From Pirellulales bacterium (lineage in GTDB: Bacteria; Planctomycetota; Planctomycetia; Pirellulales; Thermoguttaceae), in contig JADLEL010000051.1 in assembly GCA_020846145.1 (NCBI GenBank), forward strand, positions 21,578 to 85,577: 64,000 bases of DNA, read 5' to 3'. Both the position numbers and the translations under genes were made by a program. Positions 15,709-24,554 of this stretch are shown here, piece after piece (the first letter of the stretch is position 1; every line of letters begins with the position of its first letter). The notes beneath the pieces are model-generated. The model worked only from the letters and a program-made list of their open reading frames with translations, ran no database searches and was not told the origin of the DNA.

Positions 15709-17746
15709 GGACTTGGGGCTTAATCTGTATACGACTCTTCCGAGAGTGTTGGTAGAGTTCGTCGCTAATGCATACGACGCAGACTCATCGTTTGTGAACA
15801 TCAAACTAGACCATGAACGCATCAAAAAGGCCCGTGAGGTCGTAAAGAAGCAATATGAACTTGACAAGGCCAACCATCAGAGTGAAGGGGGGGCTGTTGC
15901 ACCGCTTGAAACCCGTACGCTTCCGGGCGACCTGCAAATCGTTATCGAAGACGGCGGGTTCGGTATGTCGCGAGACGACCTCAACGAAAAATTTCTGTTT
16001 GCGGGCCGTCGTCGCCGATCTGAGGAACCGGCCGCTAAGGGCCGTACCCCTAAAGGCCGCCCCATCATGGGACGAAAAGGTCTGGGGAAGCTAGCTGGCT
16101 TCGGTGTAGCGAAGCTGGTAGAGGTTGTCACTCGAAAGGCCGGCGAAAATCATGCTACAAAAGTGACGCTCGACTACAGCGAACTCGTTAAGAAACAAAG
16201 CGTACATGAGATTGAAGTGCCTGACGAAACGATAGTGAACGGAGCAGGCATCAAACCATCGGGTACAAGAATCGTCCTTTCAAGGCTGCTTTACGACCCG
16301 CTGAAAAGTCGTGCAAGGACTATTCAGGAAGAGATTGCGGATTACTTCGCACAGATTGATCCGGCCGATTTCGTGATTCGACTGAACGACAATCCGATAA
16401 GGCCCGCCACCAGGAACTTGGCGTTCGCTTGGCCCGAACCGGACAGCGTGCTGATCGAGCAGTTTATTGAGAAGTCTCTCCCCCGCGAGGGCGGCGGGGA
16501 GATCAAGTTCGCTTATCGAATTCGTTTTACTGCTCCCAACGAAGCTCTTGAGGCCGAACAACGTGGTGTTCGCGTTTATGCTCACAAACGGCTGGCCGCT
16601 TCCCCTTCGTTGCTTGGTGCTGACACGAACATGCACGGGTTCCGAATGACAGACTACATGGACGGGGTAGTTCATGCCGACTTCATCGACGAAGAAGAAG
16701 CAGATTACATTGCGACCGATCGCGGGTCGTTGCGGTGGGAGTCGCCGCTTCTTTCGGGAATGTTCGATTTTCTGAGCAATGAGATCAAAGAAGCGTGTAA
16801 ACAGTACCAGAAAAGGCGTGACGAGCAATCGCCGAATATCGTCAAGAAAGATGCGTTCACTGTTGCCGAGATTAGCAAGTATGATCTCTCGAAAAAGGAT
16901 CGCCGCATGGCACTTCGGTTTGCCGTCATACTGGAAAAGTCATGCAAGCGGGGAGTAGATGATCCGGTCTATCAGAGCACTCTTCCCCCGCTCGTCAAGG
17001 GAATTGGGCACGGCAATGTTCTCTCGGCAATTACCGTATTGGCCGATCAAAGGCACCCAAACCTCGACAACGTGGTTCGCGAAATGGTTCGCCTTACCAA
17101 GGATGAATTTGACCTATTCATTGGTGCCGTGAAAGGGAGGCTGAAAGGCGTTGAGGCTCTGAAAAAAATTGTGGAACATGTAGATTTTCGGGCAAAGAGA
17201 AATGAAAGGAGAATCCAAGAACTGTTTGAACGATGCCCTTGGATGGTCGATCCGACGTACACGCAGTTCTTAACCGCAGACGTTAGCCTTGGCACCGTTT
17301 TCAAGAGACTCGCCCAGGAACTCGGAATCGGGCAGTACGCAAGCAGTTCCAACAACGGAAAGGAACCAGATCTGGTATTTCTAATCGGAAACACCAGCCT
17401 TTGCAGGCTGGTCATCGTCGAACTTAAGGCATCCAATATCGAGTTGGAGTCAGACCACCTCGGTCAATTGGAATATTATATGCAACGTGCGGAAGAATGG
17501 CTGGAAGAACAAAACTGCCACGGGTTTCAAGTACATGGACACCTTATAGGCACTAAAGCATCTCCGAAGTCACGGGCGCAAGGGACTGTGATCCTGAGAC
17601 GGCGAATTAAGGAATCCGGTCCCGATACGCCCTGGAGGGTCCGGGACTACATGGACGTGCTACGCGACACGCAGGCTGCACATGAAGAGTTACTCGACAT
17701 CTATCACCGCATCGAGAAGGCAGCCGCAGAAGACGACGAGGATTAG
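15653..17746 (+). CDS. GHKL-ATPase / PD-(D/E)XK nuclease fusion, probable ATP-dependent restriction endonuclease
   Basis: The start is placed at the ATG at 15653 (MPLIPNAKLKF), because the longer ORF-track version runs through vsr out of frame; this gives 697 aa. The N-terminus is an Hsp90/MutL-like ATPase: N-box EFVANAYDAD (Glu35, Asn39), G1 box EDGGFGM (about 99-105) and G2 box GRKGLGKLAGFG (about 140-151). The C-terminus has EPDLVFLIGN followed by LVIVELKAS (about 570-594), the D...ExK layout of a PD-(D/E)XK nuclease. This architecture resembles restriction enzymes of the HgiDII/BbrUII type, as I recall. It overlaps vsr and ends one base before the convergent methyltransferase gene. The restriction role is inference, and a recognition site cannot be read. 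Codon use (AGA, AGG, AAA) is more AT-rich than neighbouring genes. Confidence 0.82.
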   Translation: MPLIPNAKLKFKVAPHIVEDLGLNLYTTLPRVLVEFVANAYDADSSFVNIKLDHERIKKAREVVKKQYELDKANHQSEGGAVAPLETRTLPGDLQIVIEDGGFGMSRDDLNEKFLFAGRRRRSEEPAAKGRTPKGRPIMGRKGLGKLAGFGVAKLVEVVTRKAGENHATKVTLDYSELVKKQSVHEIEVPDETIVNGAGIKPSGTRIVLSRLLYDPLKSRARTIQEEIADYFAQIDPADFVIRLNDNPIRPATRNLAFAWPEPDSVLIEQFIEKSLPREGGGEIKFAYRIRFTAPNEALEAEQRGVRVYAHKRLAASPSLLGADTNMHGFRMTDYMDGVVHADFIDEEEADYIATDRGSLRWESPLLSGMFDFLSNEIKEACKQYQKRRDEQSPNIVKKDAFTVAEISKYDLSKKDRRMALRFAVILEKSCKRGVDDPVYQSTLPPLVKGIGHGNVLSAITVLADQRHPNLDNVVREMVRLTKDEFDLFIGAVKGRLKGVEALKKIVEHVDFRAKRNERRIQELFERCPWMVDPTYTQFLTADVSLGTVFKRLAQELGIGQYASSSNNGKEPDLVFLIGNTSLCRLVIVELKASNIELESDHLGQLEYYMQRAEEWLEEQNCHGFQVHGHLIGTKASPKSRAQGTVILRRRIKESGPDTPWRVRDYMDVLRDTQAAHEELLDIYHRIEKAAAEDDED

Positions 17747-17747
17747 G

Positions 17748-18764
17748 TTACCATTGCAAGTGCCGCAACACTGCCGTAGCTATCGCTCGTCCTAGCCTGG
17801 GCGGCACGCTGTTTCCAATCTGCCGGGCAACTTGCGTAGGCAGCCCAGCAAACGTCCAGGAGTCGGGGATGCTGTGCAGGCGTGCGGCTTCGCGTAACGA
17901 GATCACTCGATGCTGTTCGGGGTGAATGTAACGACCTTTCGACGCATTCTGAAGTGCAGTCCGCAACGTGTTGCAGGGCGAGTCCCATTCCATTCGGCCC
18001 CATGCGTCCGTCACTTCGCATGAGACTTGCCACCAGGAGGGCGGGGCCAGACGGGGTGCTTTTCTCATCACGTCTCGCTTGTCACCGCCAGGGGGAATGA
18101 CACGCATCCGGGCCAGAGCGACCTTAGAGGGTTTTGGAGAATAATGATGGTTCTTGCCGTCAGGTTCGGTCGGCAATCCTTCCCATGCCTGCCGAACAGT
18201 ACGCACCCTTCGTCGTTGTTGCGGCTGAATAAAAATGCCCTCTCGGAATGCCACCGTGAAAGATCGCCGACGGTGTTGAGGAACACCGTAGTCGAAAGCG
18301 TCGAGAACGAACGCGGCAACTCCGTAATCGAGGCCCTTCAGCCGCCGCCCGAGAAGCCGCCATTCGTCTGACTCGAGGAAAGCGGAGACGTTTTCGATGA
18401 CTATGACCTTTGGCCGCATTGACTTCGCCCATCGGGCAACCTCAAGGCATAGAGAATTCCTCGGATCGTCGCTTCGACGAGCCCCAAGAGTCGAAAAACC
18501 TTGGCATGGAGGCCCGGAAATCAGAATATCACAACGCCCTGTCGGTTGCATCCGCAAAACGTCGCTTACTTCTATCTCCGGCCCCACGTTACGAACGTAA
18601 GTCTCGGCAGCCACGGAGTCGATTTCAACGGCATGAATTATCCGGCAGCCGGCAGCACGGAAAGCCTGACTAAACAACCCGGCCCCGGCGAATAAGTCGA
18701 CGACCGTTGGACGGGTATCAATCACTTTCCTGTCTCCCTGTTTGCAGTAAGTGAATATCGACAA
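17748..18764 (-). CDS. DNA (cytosine-5-)-methyltransferase
   Basis: This 338-aa enzyme has the ordered motifs of C5 methyltransferases: I VVDLFAGAGLFSQAF, IV GPPCQGFS with the catalytic Cys near residue 87, VI ENV, VIII QHRRRSF, IX REAARLHSIPDSW and X QIGNSVPPRLG. The variable region between VIII and IX is short to moderate. It would protect the host from the adjacent restriction enzyme, and its product 5mC is the reason for the nearby vsr. It is convergent with the ATPase/nuclease gene with one base between the stop codons. Both methylation and restriction genes look intact, so the system may be active. Confidence 0.92.
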   Translation of the reverse strand: MSIFTYCKQGDRKVIDTRPTVVDLFAGAGLFSQAFRAAGCRIIHAVEIDSVAAETYVRNVGPEIEVSDVLRMQPTGRCDILISGPPCQGFSTLGARRSDDPRNSLCLEVARWAKSMRPKVIVIENVSAFLESDEWRLLGRRLKGLDYGVAAFVLDAFDYGVPQHRRRSFTVAFREGIFIQPQQRRRVRTVRQAWEGLPTEPDGKNHHYSPKPSKVALARMRVIPPGGDKRDVMRKAPRLAPPSWWQVSCEVTDAWGRMEWDSPCNTLRTALQNASKGRYIHPEQHRVISLREAARLHSIPDSWTFAGLPTQVARQIGNSVPPRLGRAIATAVLRHLQW

Positions 18765-18966
18765 TCCGCTACTTGGCCGACACGATTTTTTCGATTTTTC
18801 GGATTGTGGCGGTTGTATAAGATGCGGCAGGGTAACACGTCCCTGAAAGAGCCTTCGGTGTCAAGGGGAATTCCGGTGCTTTTTATATATTTTTTAGCGG
18901 ATAAGCGGAAAGGGGCTTCGTGAACGGGATCGACGGGGTGTTTTCGGGTTCTGCTTTTCCTTCCAA

Positions 18967-18987
18967 ACTGCTGGGCAAGCCAGCAGT
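18967..18987. repeat. CTGCTGG-GCAAG-CCAGCAG hairpin
   Basis: ACTGCTGG and CCAGCAGT form an 8-bp stem around GCAAG. Similar hairpins with CTGCCGG arms occur at 36858-36876 and 36950-36968. It lies in the 265-bp gap between the methyltransferase gene and the next gene's 3' end. Confidence 0.7.
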
Positions 18988-19029
18988 GGCATCCAACGCG
19001 TCAACTGAGGGCGGTCGGGGCAGCAGGTT

Positions 19030-21048
19030 TTATTTCGCGGCATCGCAGTTGTTCATCCGCACCACCGCTTCCCACTCGGCGATGGTTTCGCCGCGCGCGG
19101 AGCGGCGTTTTTGGCCGACGTAGTTCAGGTAGAGCCGGTCGGTGGCGCGGCCGCGCTGCATGGTCTTTTCCCCCAGATAACGGGCCGCAAGCGGCTGCGC
19201 GGATGCAATATCGAGAATGCCGTCCACGACGATGTGCTTCGCCGACGGGCCTTTCAGGATTATCCCGCTGAGCGCGGGCACTTCGACGACGCGGTTATCG
19301 AATTGAATCCGCCGCGCGTCGTGGCTATAAACCCATCGGGGATTGTTGAGTATTCCGATCAGACCCGTGGCGATCTCCTCGGTCTCGATGTCCTTAAGCG
19401 CGACCAGCTTTTCGGACGCGGTCCACGTGCCGTCGGCCTGGGAACGGAATTTCAATTCGGCGCGGACGGCGTCGCCGTGTTTCACCGCCAGCGAGGCCAG
19501 GAAACCGTCGGCGGTTTCATCGACCTTCGCGGAGTCGAGCGTTAGCGGCAGCGGTTTATTATCCCCGGCAAGCCGGATCTGGCCGACGCCGCTCCGTTGA
19601 TCGGGGGAAATCAGCCGGTCCATCTTCATCGGCGTCGCCATCGCCATGATCCGCGCGCCCCAGCTTACCGAGTGGACCGCCGACGGCGTGCGATGGAGGA
19701 TGATCTTGCCGGAATCGAGCCGCCGCACGCCGAGCCGTTCGGCCGGGCGATCGACGATCTCCTCGCCCGCCAGTTGCAGCACGAGCCAAACCCGCCCGAG
19801 CTCGCGGAAGACGCCTTCTTGCGCGCCGCGATAGACGATCTCGTCGGGTTCGTAAATCGCCCCGTCGGCGCGGCGGGCCTGCATCTTTTCGGCGATCGTC
19901 GCCGAAACGTTCAACGCCCGCCAGGCGTCGGGGTGGCGGCCCAAGCCCGCCATCAGCGCATGGATGTGCATCCAAGCGGGATTGCGATACATCTCCCAGT
20001 CCTGACCGTTGGGATAGGCGAAGCCGCCGTCGGCCAGCGCGAACCACAACAAGTTCTCGTACAACGGCCGGACATTGTGAAACAGGGCATCGGGGGGACG
20101 GCGGCCGGTTACCCGATAATCGAAGTCGCAGGTCAAGAGCAAATTGAAGGTGGACATGTAGTCGGGATGGACGAAGCCGTGATTCTCGAGCGTGAAATCG
20201 TCGTGCAGGTTCGCGCCGGTGAACTGCTCGGCGACCGTGCGGCCGTCCACCATTTCCCGCGAATGCTCGTCGGCGGACCGCAAAAACGAGGAGAGCGCCC
20301 AGCGCCGCAGCGTCTCCTCCCATTTGCCGCGGCGCGGGTCGTCGGGCATGAGCGCGATCGCCGCGCTCACCGCGCCGGTGTTCCAGGCGTTTTCTTCGGC
20401 TTTCGTGTCGAGCTCGATTTGATGCGGAGGCGTTCGATCGACGAAGCGGTCGGCTTCGTGCGCGACGACGCGGCGCGCCGCGCCGCGCAGTTCCGGCGGA
20501 AGATCGGCCCAGACCATCCAGGATGCCCTCCCCATCAATTGCGCCCAATGGGCCGACTGCCACTGGTCGCCCCACCGTTTGCCGTCGTCGGTCGCGCGCG
20601 TGCCGGTTACGTGGGTCGCCGCCAAATATCGCAGCATCGGCAGGATTTTATTCTCGAAAAGCTCCTTGCGGTTCGCGCCCACGCGCGATTCGTCGAAGGG
20701 GCCGAAGCGGTACAAGAAGCAAAAACCCTCCAGGATCGCCGCGTTCGGCCGGATGTAGTGTTCGGTGCTGCGGCTCTCGGTGCTCAGGGAGCATTGCGGA
20801 TCGGCGGGCCAAGGCCGTACTCGGGGCAACAGGAAACGGGCCTGATTCTCCGCAAGCCGATAGATGCGGTCTTGCATGGCGCGAATTTCCGGCCGTTTGA
20901 GTTCCGGCAGTTTCCAGGGCATGGCCTCCGTGGCGGGGGCGGCCGCCGTTTCGCCTGAGCTCGCGGCAAGCGGATTCCCGGCAAGCATCAGAAAGCCGAT
21001 CGCCGGCAAAGCATAAGCCGGCCTACGAAGATAAATCGCTATTTTCAT
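19030..21048 (-). CDS. Secreted heparinase/alginate-lyase-like toroid protein, function unknown
   Basis: This 672-aa protein has an N-terminal signal peptide (YALPAIGFLMLAGNPLAASS). The first 400 residues are rich in aromatic helices, with motifs such as DQWQSAHWAQLMGRASW, EENAWNTGAVSAAIALM, ENHGFVHPDYMSTFNLLL and YPNGQDWEMYRNPAWMHIHA. These suggest an (alpha/alpha) toroid as in polysaccharide lyases or uronyl hydrolases. The C-terminal part is beta-rich (HRTPSAVHSVSWGARIMAMA ... YLNYVGQ), like the sheet domain of heparinase II/III-type proteins. I do not recognise the exact family, so lyase activity is only a suggestion. The gene stands alone, and its upstream region is full of palindromes. 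Confidence 0.65.
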   Translation of the reverse strand: MKIAIYLRRPAYALPAIGFLMLAGNPLAASSGETAAAPATEAMPWKLPELKRPEIRAMQDRIYRLAENQARFLLPRVRPWPADPQCSLSTESRSTEHYIRPNAAILEGFCFLYRFGPFDESRVGANRKELFENKILPMLRYLAATHVTGTRATDDGKRWGDQWQSAHWAQLMGRASWMVWADLPPELRGAARRVVAHEADRFVDRTPPHQIELDTKAEENAWNTGAVSAAIALMPDDPRRGKWEETLRRWALSSFLRSADEHSREMVDGRTVAEQFTGANLHDDFTLENHGFVHPDYMSTFNLLLTCDFDYRVTGRRPPDALFHNVRPLYENLLWFALADGGFAYPNGQDWEMYRNPAWMHIHALMAGLGRHPDAWRALNVSATIAEKMQARRADGAIYEPDEIVYRGAQEGVFRELGRVWLVLQLAGEEIVDRPAERLGVRRLDSGKIILHRTPSAVHSVSWGARIMAMATPMKMDRLISPDQRSGVGQIRLAGDNKPLPLTLDSAKVDETADGFLASLAVKHGDAVRAELKFRSQADGTWTASEKLVALKDIETEEIATGLIGILNNPRWVYSHDARRIQFDNRVVEVPALSGIILKGPSAKHIVVDGILDIASAQPLAARYLGEKTMQRGRATDRLYLNYVGQKRRSARGETIAEWEAVVRMNNCDAAK

Positions 21049-21205
21049 GCAGATAGCCTTTCCTTCATTTGAGTTGTCCTTTATCCGTCATTCGGTCACC
21101 GCACCGAGCCGCATTTGAGCTATTTTAGCCGAGGGAAGGGCGGGAGTGAATCCAGGCACAAAACGCCGGCCGTGTTGGCCGGGGATTCGCAATCGCGAGG
21201 TGGCC

Positions 21206-21307
21206 CCGATAGCTTGCCTATCGGAGCGGCGAAGCCGCAAGAGTTTTCAGGGATTGATTCCGATGCCTCTTGGGCCTTTGGCGCCCCGATAACCAAGCTA
21301 TCGGGGG
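21206..21307. repeat. Pair of CCGATAG hairpins (REP cluster)
   Basis: CCGATAGCTTGCCTATCGG (21206-21224), a small GCGGCGAAGCCGC stem just after it, and GCCCCGATAACCAAGCTATCGGGGGC (21282-21307) form hairpins in close succession. The same core is at 15131-15148, and a GCGATAGTTGTACTATCGC relative is at about 30980-31003. Confidence 0.8.
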
Positions 21308-21414
21308 CACCCCGCGTTTCGAGGAGTTTTTTACTCAGAGAACTGCAATCTCCGTTTTTCCTTGAAAGCATTTTGCAGTTAGGCATTGCCCGACGATAAG
21401 TTGCCGGAATCGTA

Positions 21415-21467
21415 GTAGGCACACTCCGTGTGCCGTCTGTGAATTACGGCACACGGAGTGTGCCTAC
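21415..21467. repeat. Perfect 22-bp inverted repeat headed by GTAG
   Basis: GTAGGCACACTCCGTGTGCC (with GT after it) at 21415-21436 is repeated perfectly inverted at 21446-21467 with a 9-base loop. Each arm is also a hairpin around TCC. This is the REP-pair architecture with a GTAG foot. Confidence 0.93.
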
Positions 21468-21573
21468 TTTATAGGAATTCGGTAGTTTATTGTCGGACAG
21501 CGCCTTAGCTCAATAGCCCGGTTTCAAGTCTCCAAGAGAGGGGGATAAAAATGCCTTCGCGATTCTTTTATTC

Positions 21574-21602
21574 TGGACTTAACGGCATAATATGTGCATA
21601 AT
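21574..21602 (+). promoter_or_regulatory. Candidate promoter of the SHOCT gene
   Basis: TGGACT and CATAAT are separated by 17 bases. A strong ribosome-binding site, AAGGAGGGGGGG, follows at about 21640-21651 just before the ATG. The upstream hexamer match is partial. Confidence 0.35.
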
Positions 21603-21655
21603 GGAGGGATAATGCCATGTAAGGAAGTTAGTTAGTCTAAGGAGGGGGGGTCATC

Positions 21656-21925
21656 ATGGGTTGGGAGCGTTTTTGGTCTTTGCAGCCAGAGCGTTTGATC
21701 TTGTGGTTGGCGGTCGTGGCCGCGATGATTGCCGTGGCGGCCTACTTCATTATGAAAATCCGTGCGAAAACGCTACAACGTGAACCGCCCGCCAGCGAAA
21801 TGCTCTCAAAATTCCGGGAATTGCATAGCCGGGGTGAGCTAACCGACGAAGAATTCCGAACTATAAAAACGACGCTCACCGCGCAGCTCCAGAAAGAGTT
21901 AAACGACGGCGGCAAAACGGGTTAG
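21656..21925 (+). CDS. Small SHOCT-domain membrane protein
   Basis: This 89-aa protein has one transmembrane segment (LILWLAVVAAMIAVAAYFI, about residues 14-32) and a C-terminal SHOCT-like helix pair (MLSKFRELHSRGELTDEEF). SHOCT motifs are short oligomerisation elements often found at protein ends. A very strong ribosome-binding site (AAGGAGGGGGG) precedes the ATG. It lies 204 bases upstream of clpX on the same strand. Its function is unknown; a link with ClpX proteolysis would be guesswork. Confidence 0.8.
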   Translation: MGWERFWSLQPERLILWLAVVAAMIAVAAYFIMKIRAKTLQREPPASEMLSKFRELHSRGELTDEEFRTIKTTLTAQLQKELNDGGKTG

Positions 21926-22129
21926 GATACTGCTTCCGGCCGCGGCGTATGCGTCGAATCGTGGAAGTTTACGGCCTGTAGGGATGCGGGCATGGGGTGA
22001 GGGTAAACCGCGGCCCCTTCGCCTACGTAGAAATTGCATCATTGTCGAGAACCCAAGCAACCGATCACCTTTCGCCGATTCGCGTTTCAAACACGGCTGC
22101 ACCGCCGGCGAAAGCGGGAAGGAAGGAAA

Positions 22130-23413
22130 ATGCCTACAGGACGCGACTTCACCACCGGGCGCCGCAGCGGCGGTCCCACCAAGAAAAACGCCTTCTGCTC
22201 TTTCTGTCGAAAGAGCTATCGCGACGTCGGTCCCCTGGTCGAAGGGCCGGGCGACGTTTACATCTGCGGCGAGTGCATCGATCTCTGCCAGTCGATCCTC
22301 GATCAGGAACGCCGCCGCCGCGGGACGAGCAAGCAGCTCTTCACCAAGGTTCCCACTCCGCGGCAATTGGTGCAATCGCTCGACCAGTACGTCATCGGCC
22401 AGGACTACGCCAAGAAGGTGCTTTCCGTGGCGGTGCATAGCCACTACAAGCGGCTGATGCACGGCGCGAACGCGCCGGAAGTCGAAATCGACAAATCGAA
22501 CATCCTCTTGATCGGCCCGACGGGTTCGGGCAAGACGCTCTTGGCGCAGACGCTCGCCCGGGTGCTCGACGTGCCCTTCGCCATCGGCGACGCCACCACG
22601 CTGACCGAAGCCGGCTACGTGGGCGAGGACGTGGAAAACCTGCTCCTCAAGCTGCTGCACGCGGCCGATTTCGACGTCGAATCGGCGCAGCGCGGCGTGC
22701 TCTACATCGACGAGATCGACAAGATCGGCAAGACCAGCCAGAACGTCTCGATCACCCGCGACGTTTCCGGCGAAGGCGTGCAGCAAGCGCTGTTGAAAAT
22801 GCTCGAGGGGACGATCGCCAACGTGCCGCCTCAAGGCGGACGGAAGCATCCCGAGCAGCAATACATCCAGATGGACACCTCGAACATCCTCTTCATCTGC
22901 GGCGGCACGTTCGTGGGCTTGGACGACATCATCGGCAAGCGGATGGGCAAACGGACTATCGGCTTCACCCAAGAGGGCGTGCATCGCGATCAAATGGAGT
23001 TGGGCGACCTCTTGGCGCAGGTCACGAGCGACGACCTCTTGGAATTCGGCATGATCCCCGAATTCGTCGGCCGCTTGCCGATCGTCTCGACGCTCCGTCC
23101 GCTCGACATGGAAGCTATGGTCCGCGTGCTGACCGAGCCGAAGAACGCGATGGTCAAGCAGTATCAAGCCCTCTTCGGCATGGAAAACGCGGAACTGGCC
23201 TTCACCGACGCGGCGCTGAAGGCGATCGCCGAGAAGGCGATGCAAAAAGACACTGGCGCCCGCGCGCTCCGCTCGATCATCGAAGACGTGATGCTCGACG
23301 TGATGTTCGATCTGCCCGACCAGCCGGCCGGCACGCAGTACCTCATCAGCGAGGACAACGTGAGCCGCCGTCAGCCGGTGATTCCGCGGCGGGCGGAAGC
23401 AAAATCGGCGTGA
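22130..23413 (+). CDS. clpX: ClpX, ATP-dependent unfoldase of the Clp protease
   Basis: ClpX recognises tagged substrates, unfolds them with ATP and feeds them to ClpP. This 427-aa protein has the N-terminal zinc-binding domain (CSFC ... CGEC), Walker [16 protein letters not shown], the pore segment [11 protein letters not shown], Walker [12 protein letters not shown] and the RKH loop [15 protein letters not shown]. The arginine-finger/sensor region [17 protein letters not shown] closes it. The ATG at 22130 is preceded by GGAAGGAAGGAAA and gives the normal N-terminus; the ORF-track start 32 codons earlier is not needed. No clpP is adjacent. A GC-rich REP hairpin downstream (23446-23469) may serve as terminator. 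Confidence 0.97.
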   Translation: MPTGRDFTTGRRSGGPTKKNAFCSFCRKSYRDVGPLVEGPGDVYICGECIDLCQSILDQERRRRGTSKQLFTKVPTPRQLVQSLDQYVIGQDYAKKVLSVAVHSHYKRLMHGANAPEVEIDKSNILLIGPTGSGKTLLAQTLARVLDVPFAIGDATTLTEAGYVGEDVENLLLKLLHAADFDVESAQRGVLYIDEIDKIGKTSQNVSITRDVSGEGVQQALLKMLEGTIANVPPQGGRKHPEQQYIQMDTSNILFICGGTFVGLDDIIGKRMGKRTIGFTQEGVHRDQMELGDLLAQVTSDDLLEFGMIPEFVGRLPIVSTLRPLDMEAMVRVLTEPKNAMVKQYQALFGMENAELAFTDAALKAIAEKAMQKDTGARALRSIIEDVMLDVMFDLPDQPAGTQYLISEDNVSRRQPVIPRRAEAKSA

Positions 23414-23445
23414 GCGGCGCGAATAACACATCATCACCACGATCG

Positions 23446-23469
23446 TTTAGCCCCCGCGTCCGCGCGGGG
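23446..23469. repeat. Single TTTAGCCCCC REP hairpin
   Basis: TTTAGCCCCCGCG...CGCGGGGGC forms one strong hairpin downstream of clpX. It belongs to the same family as the pairs at 11.5 kb and 49.1 kb and may end clpX transcription, although no T-run follows directly. Confidence 0.75.
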
Positions 23470-23479
23470 GCGAACCGTT

Positions 23480-23510
23480 TCTTGATACATATATTCCCAA
23501 TTGAAATATA
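23480..23510 (+). promoter_or_regulatory. Candidate promoter of the DUF1559 gene
   Basis: TTGATA at 23480-23485 and TATAAT at 23505-23510 are separated by 19 bases, slightly long but with good hexamers. A transcript would have a leader of about 25 bases before the ATG at 23541. Confidence 0.45.
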
Positions 23511-23540
23511 ATTGCAGTATTCCTTTTCCCTCCCTGAGCC

Positions 23541-24554
23541 ATGCAATACACCCTCCGCGATTTATTGCTCGTGTTCGTCCTCCTCGCTTCGGCGATGGGG
23601 GCGTTCGGAACGTGGGGGATCGCTGTAGCGGTAATTTTGCTTGTAATTATAATTGGTGTGCGATGCAATTCTCCGCGTATTTGGACATTATTGTTTCTCG
23701 GCCTCTTTTTAGGAGTGTTTGTTCTACTGATGCTCGTTTATTTACTGCTTTCACCCGTTTCAAGGGCGAGTCCATTAACACGCAGGATTCAATGTGCAAA
23801 TAACCTCAAGCAGATAACGCTTGGTTTGTATAATGTTTTGGACGCGTATCAATATAGGCATCTCCCGCCGGCGTATCTCACCGATGCCGTGAACAAACCT
23901 ATGGTAAGCTGGCGGACTTTAATCTTAGCAAGTATGGGGTATGACAACCTATTATGGTCATCTTGCCGCGATAAGCCGTGGAATGATCCGATGAATAAAG
24001 AATTTACAGAGATGATAATATCAGAATTCATTTGTCCTAGTAACACGGATGGATCTTTAAGAGCTATAACGAATTATGTTGCCATAACTGGTTCATGTAC
24101 TCTTTGGCCGGGTAGCAATTATCACAGTTGGAAAGACATACCCGATGGATTAGAATATACAATTCTGGTTATTGAACTGCCTCATTCCAAAATCTTAAGG
24201 GCCGAGCCGCGCGATCTGACTTTTGAGCAAGTTTGCAAAGCGATCGATGCTGATCCAGAATTGGAAATGTTTGCGGCGCATGAGATTGATCGTGGATTTT
24301 TCTGTTTGCCGGATAAGGGAGCCAATGTGGCGTTTGCCGATGGCAAAGTTCGATTTTTATCGACCGGCTTCTTGCATAAATATCTGAAAGCGATGCTCAC
24401 ACGCGACGGTGGGGAGAAGGTCGATTTTGACGATTCACCCCCGCGATTGAACTGGCCGCGGTTTGTCGGCATGGCGGTTTTGGCGGTTTCGGTTATTTGT
24501 TTGTTACCCCGCCCTAAATGGGAATCGGCTGCTTCTCAGCAAATCACCGGGTAA
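23541..24554 (+). CDS. DUF1559-type membrane protein, AT-rich
   Basis: This 337-aa protein of the large planctomycete DUF1559 group has two N-terminal hydrophobic segments (LLLVFVLLASAMGAFGTWG; LGLFLGVFVLLMLVYLLL). The DUF1559 body begins RIQCANNLKQITLGLYNVLDAY and ends with the typical HEIDRGFFCLPDKGANVAFADGK. A final hydrophobic stretch follows (FVGMAVLAVSVICLL). Unlike most family members it lacks a clean type-IV-pilin-like leader and instead starts with MQYTLRDLLLVFVLLASA, another recurrent planctomycete N-terminus. The function of the family is unknown. Codon use is clearly more AT-rich than clpX or the downstream gene, and no ribosome-binding site is evident. Confidence 0.8.
   Translation: MQYTLRDLLLVFVLLASAMGAFGTWGIAVAVILLVIIIGVRCNSPRIWTLLFLGLFLGVFVLLMLVYLLLSPVSRASPLTRRIQCANNLKQITLGLYNVLDAYQYRHLPPAYLTDAVNKPMVSWRTLILASMGYDNLLWSSCRDKPWNDPMNKEFTEMIISEFICPSNTDGSLRAITNYVAITGSCTLWPGSNYHSWKDIPDGLEYTILVIELPHSKILRAEPRDLTFEQVCKAIDADPELEMFAAHEIDRGFFCLPDKGANVAFADGKVRFLSTGFLHKYLKAMLTRDGGEKVDFDDSPPRLNWPRFVGMAVLAVSVICLLPRPKWESAASQQITG

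Larger units (their letters stand above)
21049..21655. other. Palindrome-rich intergenic region
   Basis: These 607 bases carry no gene. From left to right they hold a cluster of CCGATAGC-type hairpins (21206-21307), a perfect 22-bp GTAG-headed inverted repeat (21415-21467) and a promoter-like sequence (21574-21602) before the SHOCT gene. ORFs called here translate repeats. Confidence 0.7.

Noticed and set aside
18913-18945. tmRNA-like 5' start (GGGGCTTCGTGAACGGGATCGACGGGG)
   Set aside because: It resembles the tmRNA 5' end with ATCGACGGGG, but there is no tag reading frame, no T-arm and no CCA-side acceptor strand within the 265-bp gap, so at most it is a chance match or a tiny remnant.
21206-21467. 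CRISPR array
   Set aside because: The repeats are palindromic pairs with different sequences and irregular spacing; no unit recurs with constant spacers, and no cas gene is present.
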